DNA from: an uncultured Bacteroidota bacterium | GTDB taxonomy: Bacteria; Bacteroidota; Bacteroidia; Chitinophagales; LD1 | Length of the DNA stretch: 64,000 bases | Assembly (NCBI GenBank): GCA_903919075.1 | Contig: CAIXGR010000040.1 | Location: 1 to 64,000, forward strand | Direction of reading: 5' to 3' | Shown: one piece after another, positions 58,455 through 64,000 of the stretch | Layout: each line of letters begins with the position of its first letter | How positions within the stretch are numbered: position 1 is the stretch's first letter | Position numbers and translations under genes: made by a program | The notes under the pieces: generated by a model | The model's database searches: none | The model's input: only the letters and a program-made list of their open reading frames with translations | Told to the model about the DNA's origin: nothing

Positions 58455-60149
58455 TTAGTAGGTTATAATAACATAACCATTACCGGTTTGAACACCATTT
58501 TGCATGGAACCATTTGTTACGCCGCCTATATAACCCGAGCCACCGCCACCACCGCCTGCCTCGCCACCGCCGCCGCCATACCAACCACCGCCACCACCGC
58601 TCGATTCTCCATTATTATAACTGCCTCTTCCACCCTGCCCAAACGAACCATCCGTTGCTCCGCTTCCAGGATAACCGGTATCCTGGGCACCACCCGCTGA
58701 TTGAGTGCCACCTGCACCATTGCGATAGGTGCCATTGCTACTGGTTCCGGTACCACCTATAAGCCCGCCCCCTTCGCCACCGGTAACAGTCCATGAGTGC
58801 GTAGCACCACCACCGCCGCCGCCAACAATTACCCTGTTCGATAAAGTATTGCCACCTACCCTAACATCTGTGCCCCCACCACCGCCAGATGGGTAGCTAC
58901 CTACACCGTCTCCCCCACCATTAAAACCACCAACGTATGAATATGGTATTCCTCCTACATTAATATAAAGCATATCTCCGGGTGTTACACTCAAATTGCC
59001 TGTTGCATATCCCCCAAGGCCACCGGTATTACCGCCGCTTGTTCCTCCCTGCGCGCCCCATACTTTTATATTAATATTGGTAATGCCATTAGGCACGGTC
59101 CAGGTTTGTTGGTTACCGGTATAATTAAATTGTTGGGTTACCGCATTGGTAATAACAACACCGGTAGTGGTAGTAGATGAACAGCCATTTAAAGTAACCG
59201 TTAAACTTACATTATAAGTACCGCCTGAAGTCCAATATATAGCCGGATTTTGAGCCGTGCTGGAAGAGCTTGAACCGCTGGCAAAAGTCCAACTATAAGT
59301 ACCACCGTTTGTAGAAGGAGTAAAAGTTATTGTAGAATCAGTTTTGCCAGATGTAGGGCTAAACGCCGATGAAGGCAATGTATCAACACTTACAGTTGTT
59401 GTTCCCGCAGCCGAATTACAACCTGCAACTGTAGCTACAACGCTATAGGTTCCAGTATCTGCTAACTGCACATTAGGTACCGATGCATTTTGAGTTGAAG
59501 AAGTGAAACCGTTGGGGCCGGTCCAATTATAACTGGCACTGTTTATTGTACTTGATGCAAGATTTAAAGTTTGCCCCATGCAAACTGGGCCATTGTTACT
59601 TGCAGTCGGTGTTTGAGGGGTAGCATTAACAGTAGCTACTGTAATTTGAGCTTGCGATGTACAGCCATTCAGGGTGGCCGTAACATAATACGAACCACTT
59701 GCTGCAGCCGAGGCATTTGCAATGGTTGGGTTTTGCATGTTAGAAGTAAAACCATTCGGCCCGGTCCAGCTATAGGTTGCACCAGAAACCGGAAGCGCCA
59801 TAAGATTTAAAGTTTGACCCGCACAAATAGGCCCGTTGTTTGAAGCCAGCGGATTATTAAAATCACAATCGCCACACCATTGCCGCCAACCATTGCCTAC
59901 ATAAACATTAAAACAGTTAGTAGTAGTATTAAAAAGAAAAAGCCCCAAGGCAGGATTAGAAATGGAATCGCGTTGGGCGGTTGTCATGCGCGGAGATAGC
60001 TGACCTTTATTTGTAAAATTGACATCCAGCCCTGCTGAAGGGTCTGGAGGGCTGCCGCTTGAGCCTATTGCTATTCCCTGCCCAAATCCTGCTATATTGA
60101 ACGCAATAAAACATGCGCCAAAAACTACTTTCAGTAAATTCTGTTTCAT
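58455..60149 (-). CDS. Secreted Ig/PKD-like and glycine-rich protein, copy C
   Basis: A 564-residue exported protein (signal peptide about 1-24). Its N-terminal module (PDPSAGLDVNFTNKGQLSPR, MTTAQRDSISNPALGLFLFN, then YVGNGWRQWC) is the one shared with 36372-37934. Two Ig-like repeats (SNNGPICAGQTLNLMALPVS, SNNGPVCMGQTLNLASSTIN) and a PKD domain (SAFSPTSGKTDSTITFTPST) lead to a glycine-rich domain from about residue 355 (QQTWTVPNGITNINIKVWGA) to the end GNGYVIITY. There is no T9SS domain. The run of glycine codons produces long spurious ORFs on other frames. Probably extracellular and adhesive. Confidence 0.8.
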   Translation of the reverse strand: MKQNLLKVVFGACFIAFNIAGFGQGIAIGSSGSPPDPSAGLDVNFTNKGQLSPRMTTAQRDSISNPALGLFLFNTTTNCFNVYVGNGWRQWCGDCDFNNPLASNNGPICAGQTLNLMALPVSGATYSWTGPNGFTSNMQNPTIANASAAASGSYYVTATLNGCTSQAQITVATVNATPQTPTASNNGPVCMGQTLNLASSTINSASYNWTGPNGFTSSTQNASVPNVQLADTGTYSVVATVAGCNSAAGTTTVSVDTLPSSAFSPTSGKTDSTITFTPSTNGGTYSWTFASGSSSSSTAQNPAIYWTSGGTYNVSLTVTLNGCSSTTTTGVVITNAVTQQFNYTGNQQTWTVPNGITNINIKVWGAQGGTSGGNTGGLGGYATGNLSVTPGDMLYINVGGIPYSYVGGFNGGGDGVGSYPSGGGGGTDVRVGGNTLSNRVIVGGGGGGATHSWTVTGGEGGGLIGGTGTSSNGTYRNGAGGTQSAGGAQDTGYPGSGATDGSFGQGGRGSYNNGESSGGGGGWYGGGGGEAGGGGGGSGYIGGVTNGSMQNGVQTGNGYVIITY

Positions 60150-60264
60150 GATTAATTAATATTATTGAATTGCTATGATAAATTTACGTCCATTGATTTT
60201 GATACAATGGGATAAAACCCGATGGTTTGGTAAGGTAAATATAAAACTAATAGAACTAAGCATC

Positions 60265-61287
60265 ATGAAAAAATCCTTTGCCTTTTACCTGTTGTTTTTG
60301 GGGGCTCAAATTGTTTTTTGCCAACAAAAATCAGAATACAAAATAGTCAAGAAAATTCCGGTAGGCGGCGATGGCGGCTGGGATTATATGGTTGTTGATG
60401 AAAACAGCCGCTTATTTATTTCGCATAGTAGCAAGGTTGAGGTAGTGGATGGCGTAAGCGGTAAATTACTAGGCAGCATACCCGATACGAAAGGCGTTCA
60501 TGGTATAGCTTTAGCCAACGAATTTGGCAAAGGTTTTATCAGTAACGGGCGAGATTCATCGGTTACAGTTTTCGATTTAAAAACATTAGCAACCATAACT
60601 AAAATACCGGTAACAGGTAAAAACCCCGATGCCATTTTATATGATCCTTTTTCGAAAAAAGTATTTGCATTTAATGGCCGAACACAAAACGCCACTGTTA
60701 TTGATGCCAATCAAAACAAAGTAGTTGCCACAATTGCGTTGGATGGCAAGCCTGAGTTTGCCGTTACAGATTTAAACGGAAGAGTGTTTGTGAATATTGA
60801 AGACAAGGATAAAATAAGTGTTATCAATTCCACCACTTTTAAAGTAGAACAAAACTGGATGATAGGTTCCGGGAAAGAAGCGAGCGGATTAGCCATTGAC
60901 AATAAAAATCATTTTCTATTTACAGTTTGCGACAACCAAAAAATGGTAATACTAAATGCACAAACCGGAACAGTAGTTAATACACTTGCCATTGGCGATG
61001 GTGCAGATGCTGCCGCGTTTGACCCTTTGCTAAAACGTGTATACAGCAGCAATGGCGATGGCACATTAACAGTTGTACAGGAAGATGATAAAGGCAATTT
61101 TAAAGTAATTGAAAATTTGCAAACCACCAAGGGTGCCCGCACTATGGGCCTTGATGAAAAAACGCACCATATATTTTTACCTGCTGCCGAATATGGCGAT
61201 AAACCAGAGCCCACTAAAGAAAACCCTCATCCCCGCCCAAGCATTAAACCGGGAACATTTATTATTATTGAAGTAGCACCGGAATAG
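60265..61287 (+). CDS. YncE-like beta-propeller protein, exported
   Basis: A 340-residue protein. I start at ATG 60265 because a signal peptide follows (MKKSFAFYLLFLGAQIVFCQ); the frame upstream to 60175 is not secretory. The body is a 40-residue-repeat propeller of the YncE/NHL kind: GDGGWDYMVVDENSRLFISH, IPDTKGVHGIALANEFGKGF, DSSVTVFDLKTLATITKIPV, GKPEFAVTDLNGRVFVNIED and SGLAIDNKNHFLFTVCDNQK, giving about seven blades. A C-terminal HPRPSIKPGTFIIIEVAPE follows. Members usually bind a ligand or DNA; the partner here is not known. Confidence 0.85.
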   Translation: MKKSFAFYLLFLGAQIVFCQQKSEYKIVKKIPVGGDGGWDYMVVDENSRLFISHSSKVEVVDGVSGKLLGSIPDTKGVHGIALANEFGKGFISNGRDSSVTVFDLKTLATITKIPVTGKNPDAILYDPFSKKVFAFNGRTQNATVIDANQNKVVATIALDGKPEFAVTDLNGRVFVNIEDKDKISVINSTTFKVEQNWMIGSGKEASGLAIDNKNHFLFTVCDNQKMVILNAQTGTVVNTLAIGDGADAAAFDPLLKRVYSSNGDGTLTVVQEDDKGNFKVIENLQTTKGARTMGLDEKTHHIFLPAAEYGDKPEPTKENPHPRPSIKPGTFIIIEVAPE

Positions 61288-61291
61288 GTAT

Positions 61292-62626
61292 TTATTTCCC
61301 CGGTTTTTTCTGGCCCCTTGTTTTAGGCTTGCCGTATTTTAACTTAAGTTTCATACCGCGTGTAAGGTGCACGTTTACCTTTTTATTTTTTTCCAGCTTC
61401 TCATGAAAAGCACCGGTTAGTTTTTTCTTCGAAAATTTATCCTGAATGTTGGGCACAAAAATCTTGGGCAATTCATCGGGTATCAACTGGTCTGAAGTTT
61501 CGAGGGTTTCCGGTACCGGTTGCATAGCAATTTTGTAGTTCATCAACTTTTCAATGGCCAATTGAAATTCTTCCTCCCTTGGTGTAATAAAACTTATAGA
61601 TATACCTTCTTTATCTGCCCTTCCGGTTCTGCCAATCCGGTGAATGTAGTTCTCCGCTTCATCCGGCATATCAAAATTAATAACGTGCGAAACTTCAGAT
61701 ATGTCTAAGCCCCGCGCTATAATATCAGTAGCTATAAGTGCCCGGTACGTTCCGGCTTGAAATTTATTCACCGTATCAAATCTGTTGTTCTGCGATTTAT
61801 TGGAATGTATAATTCCTATTTGGTCTGTAAATTTTCCTTCAATATTCTCGTATACCAGGTCGGCCAATTTTTTGGTAGCAGCAAATACTATTACCTTCTT
61901 AAACTCATCTTTATTAGCCAGCAGCGTTTTCAGCATATTTATTTTAGTATAAAAATTGGGCAACGCATAGCCCGATTGAACGATATTATCTAAAGGAGTA
62001 CCTGTAGGCGCAGCTTCAATCTTTATTGGATTATTAAAGTAATGTGTTATCAATGCCTCAACATCATCCGTTAAGGTTGCCGAAAACATTAGGTTTTGCC
62101 TTTTAGGCGGCAGCAGATTTAAAATTGTAGTTAACTGATACCGGAAACCCAACCCCAACATTTCATCCACCTCATCAACAATAAGGCGCTTCACTGTTTT
62201 TATCTTGGCACTTCCATTTAATATCAGGTCAAGCAGCCTACCAGGTGTGGCTACCAGTATATCAACCCCACCGCCAACCATTGCCATTTGCGGTTTAATG
62301 TTTACACCGCCATAAACCCCTTCAACAGTTACACTCATATACTTGCTCAATTGCTTGGCAACTTCAACTACCTGCACTACCAATTCGCGGGTAGGCACAA
62401 TAATTAAAACCTTAAGCGGTTTGCTTTTCGAAAACTCCCACTGGCGCAAGCATGGCAATAAATAGGCCAATGTTTTACCCGTACCTGTTTGTGCAATGCC
62501 TACCACATCGCGCCCCGACATAATTACCGAAAAACCTTTCTGTTGTATGGTTGTAGGCTGTGTGTATCCCAAATCATTCAAAGCATTTAAAAGGGGCTTA
62601 TTCAAATTTAACTCGTCAAACTTCAT
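61292..62626 (-). CDS. DEAD-box-type RNA helicase with DEVD in motif II
   Basis: A 444-residue ATP-dependent RNA helicase, probably acting in ribosome assembly or RNA turnover. The Q motif is GYTQPTTIQ; motif I is AQTGTGKTLAYLLP; then PTRELVVQVVEVAKQL, motif II VDEVDEMLGLGF (DEVD where the family has DEAD), motif III MFSATLTDD, motif IV/V RALIATDIIARGLDI and motif VI HRIGRTGR. The C-terminus is very basic (KKNKKVNVHLTRGMKLKLK, GQKKPGK), typical of RNA-binding tails. It starts with ATG 62626, 17 bases upstream of which a -7 box TACCTTCG is visible on the minus strand. Confidence 0.93.
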   Translation of the reverse strand: MKFDELNLNKPLLNALNDLGYTQPTTIQQKGFSVIMSGRDVVGIAQTGTGKTLAYLLPCLRQWEFSKSKPLKVLIIVPTRELVVQVVEVAKQLSKYMSVTVEGVYGGVNIKPQMAMVGGGVDILVATPGRLLDLILNGSAKIKTVKRLIVDEVDEMLGLGFRYQLTTILNLLPPKRQNLMFSATLTDDVEALITHYFNNPIKIEAAPTGTPLDNIVQSGYALPNFYTKINMLKTLLANKDEFKKVIVFAATKKLADLVYENIEGKFTDQIGIIHSNKSQNNRFDTVNKFQAGTYRALIATDIIARGLDISEVSHVINFDMPDEAENYIHRIGRTGRADKEGISISFITPREEEFQLAIEKLMNYKIAMQPVPETLETSDQLIPDELPKIFVPNIQDKFSKKKLTGAFHEKLEKNKKVNVHLTRGMKLKLKYGKPKTRGQKKPGK

Positions 62627-62650
62627 AATATTTATTCTTGAATTTGCTGG

Positions 62651-62658
62651 CGAAGGTA
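62651..62658 (-). promoter_or_regulatory. Promoter -7 box of the helicase gene
   Basis: On the minus strand, TACCTTCG (the TAnnTTCG variant also seen upstream of typA) lies 24 bases before the ATG at 62626. No -33 TTTG at the right distance. Confidence 0.4.
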
Positions 62659-62724
62659 GTGTTTAGCTTGTTAGAAATTCAGATTTAAATATTTGTATTA
62701 TATTGGCTTATAAATTTAACCTAC

Positions 62725-63036
62725 ATGAAAAAAACCATCACAGCCTCTCTCTTTTTATTGTTTTGTGCTTTTGCCCATGCTCAAATGAGTATGAACCAGC
62801 AATACCAAATGCAACAACAGCAGCAGCAACAGTACCGTAGTACCCAGCAGCAAATGCAGAATTATAATCGTCAACAAAGTGATTTGCGGCGTCAACAGGA
62901 TATGCACTTTCAGGACCAAATGCGCTCAATGAATACCTACAACCACGCACAACGTTCCGACAAGAAAAAGGAAAAGAATAAGAAGAATAAAAAAGACAAA
63001 TCGAAAGCTACCGAAACGGCTAAAAAGCAGGAATAA
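62725..63036 (+). CDS. Small exported glutamine-rich protein with a lysine-rich tail
   Basis: A 103-residue protein, not recognised as any family. It has a signal peptide (MKKTITASLFLLFCAFAHAQ), a Gln-rich part (MSMNQQYQMQQQQQQQYRST, coded by CAA/CAG runs), a hydrophilic middle with Arg, Asp and Met (RQQDMHFQDQMRSMNTYN) and a Lys-rich end (KKEKNKKNKKDKSKATETAK). It is probably unstructured, periplasmic or secreted. The codon runs could slip in replication and vary in length. No partner genes are near. Confidence 0.6.
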   Translation: MKKTITASLFLLFCAFAHAQMSMNQQYQMQQQQQQQYRSTQQQMQNYNRQQSDLRRQQDMHFQDQMRSMNTYNHAQRSDKKKEKNKKNKKDKSKATETAKKQE

Positions 63037-63172
63037 CAATTGCTTATTTCAACACAATCGTGGCAGCAACAGTGTTATAGAAGTATTAACACATTAACCA
63101 TAACGAAATCCATCCCCAGCTTATTTCCTTTCCCTTCTCCACAAATTGGAGGGGGGGGGAGGCAAGCAACCC
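63037..63172. other. Short gap with a guanine run
   Basis: About 135 bases hold no gene. They contain a homopolymer of nine G (63151-63159) next to the hairpin CTCC-ACAAATT-GGAG, just beyond the stop of the minus-strand T9SS gene. Such G/C-rich stretches after stop codons occur at three places in this window (also 874-912 and 3164-3201). Confidence 0.45.
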
Positions 63173-64000
63173 CTATTCCAAAACAATCTTCCCCTGCCCC
63201 ACATCATTACCCTTATCACTAACCCTATAAAAATAAATGCCTTTAGCCTGGCTGTTTAAATTGATGCGGTAGTTATCGCTATTAGCAATAGATGAATATA
63301 TAATTTCTCCTAATACATTATAAATTTGAATACTTGAGCCGGGGTTTACTTGGCTAAAATTGAAGGTAGCGATAGAGGGGTTGGGGAAGACGGAGATGAC
63401 GGGTGAGAATACCGGATCAGTAATGCTGGTAACATTGCCGCTTCCTAATTTTGCAATATAAAAATCAAAGGCCTTATCTGTATGATTAACTAAAGTATCA
63501 TTGTTAAAAATAATCTCCGGAGCTCTGAAATACCCTGAGATATAGACATTTCCAATATCATCAGTTATTCCGTTGGCAAAATCAGTGCTGGCTCCTCCGG
63601 CACTTTTCGCCCAAATTACATTACCAGATTCGTCGTATTTTACAATAAAAATATTGTCATTATTTCCGCTGGAGCTTGCATTAATTAAAGTATCATTTCC
63701 AAAAACAATATTTGTGTCGGGAAAACATCCCACTACGTATACATTACCAAATGCGTCAGTACTAATGCTTTGGCTGGCTGCAGGTGCAATTTTCCCTCCG
63801 CCTTTCGCCCAAATAACATTACCGGACGAATCATATTTTACAATAAAAATATCCTCAGTAATACCACTGGTATCACCATTAGTTAAAAGAATGTCCCCAA
63901 AAGAAATAGACCGCGAGGAAAAATATCCTCTTACATAAACATTTCCATCGGCATCCGTGGCTATGCCTTTGCCCATGGCGGCCTCCCAAACATGTTTATT
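63173..64000 (-). CDS. SBBP-repeat protein with type A T9SS sorting domain, 5' end missing
   Basis: C-terminal part of a secreted protein; the frame stays open to the window edge upstream of the Met at 63976 (it reads NKHVWEAAMGKG), so the start lies outside. Three SBBP repeats are visible: cores DADGNVYVRGYF, DAFGNVYVVGCF and DIGNVYISGYF, each followed by FGNDTLIN-like strands and AKYDSSGNVIWAKG-like segments. The last 75 residues are a type A T9SS domain, VFPNPSIATFNFSQVNPGSS, ending DVGQGKIVLE. It closely resembles the protein at 1472-3160 over repeats and C-terminus, so the two are paralogues. Function unknown. Confidence 0.86.
   Translation of the reverse strand, partial: NKHVWEAAMGKGIATDADGNVYVRGYFSSRSISFGDILLTNGDTSGITEDIFIVKYDSSGNVIWAKGGGKIAPAASQSISTDAFGNVYVVGCFPDTNIVFGNDTLINASSSGNNDNIFIVKYDESGNVIWAKSAGGASTDFANGITDDIGNVYISGYFRAPEIIFNNDTLVNHTDKAFDFYIAKLGSGNVTSITDPVFSPVISVFPNPSIATFNFSQVNPGSSIQIYNVLGEIIYSSIANSDNYRINLNSQAKGIYFYRVSDKGNDVGQGKIVLE

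Noticed and set aside
54696-60149. Prophage or phage-remnant region
   Set aside because: Apart from one tail-fibre-like module there are no capsid, terminase, integrase, portal or lysis genes; the neighbours are ordinary secreted-protein genes and lipoproteins.

Overview
The window looks like chromosomal DNA of a Bacteroidota (Bacteroidetes) bacterium, probably an uncultured gliding or surface-colonising lineage; I cannot place it below phylum. The evidence is: at least eight genes for large secreted proteins, seven ending in a type A and one in a type B (gliding-associated) type IX secretion sorting domain; SprB-type repeats; several promoters of the Bacteroidota form TTTG-N18-20-TAnnTTTG; few Shine-Dalgarno sequences; A+T-rich DNA; and DUF1573 and DUF1295 genes. 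No rRNA, tRNA, CRISPR array, transposase, integrase or prophage was seen.

Layout. 0-5 kb: 3' end of an ABC-F ATPase, a repeat-rich gap, an SBBP-propeller T9SS cargo protein, and citrate synthase (minus strand) carrying an in-frame TGA. 5-10 kb: pheS and a 1077-residue SprB-like adhesin. 10-17 kb: a minus-strand operon tetR-tolC-adaptor-RND pump with a recognisable promoter. 17-28 kb: single genes for a methyltransferase, DUF1573 protein, RlmN, PhoD-like phosphatase, arginase, glycerol kinase, a DUF1295 membrane enzyme and a T9SS subtilase. 28-36 kb: an unlisted 46-codon membrane peptide, serS, rho, then rpmH-rnpA-yidD followed by two tandem S41 proteases. 36-39.5 kb: a glycine-rich secreted protein and two lipoproteins. 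39.5-44 kb: rpsL-rpsG-fusA-rpsJ-rplC (minus strand), ending in a strong terminator straight after rplC, so the rest of the S10 cluster is elsewhere. 44-64 kb: a hydrolase, two tandem related T9SS proteins, TypA, another T9SS protein, two more glycine-rich secreted proteins, several small secreted or lipoprotein genes, a YncE-like propeller, a DEAD-box-type helicase and a partial SBBP/T9SS protein cut by the window end.

How it fits together: core translation and transcription genes (pheS, serS, rho, rpmH/rnpA, str operon, typA, rlmN) alternate with single secreted-protein genes. The secreted proteins are built from interchangeable modules: beta-propeller, SprB, PKD/Ig-like, glycine-rich and tail-fibre-like domains. 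The most interesting signals are the three glycine-rich proteins, one carrying a phage-tail-fibre-like module; the in-frame TGA in citrate synthase; the rnpA start lying inside rpmH; the truncated str/S10 cluster; and a large inverted repeat near 1.2 kb. I did not find a multi-gene system that I can claim as undescribed.
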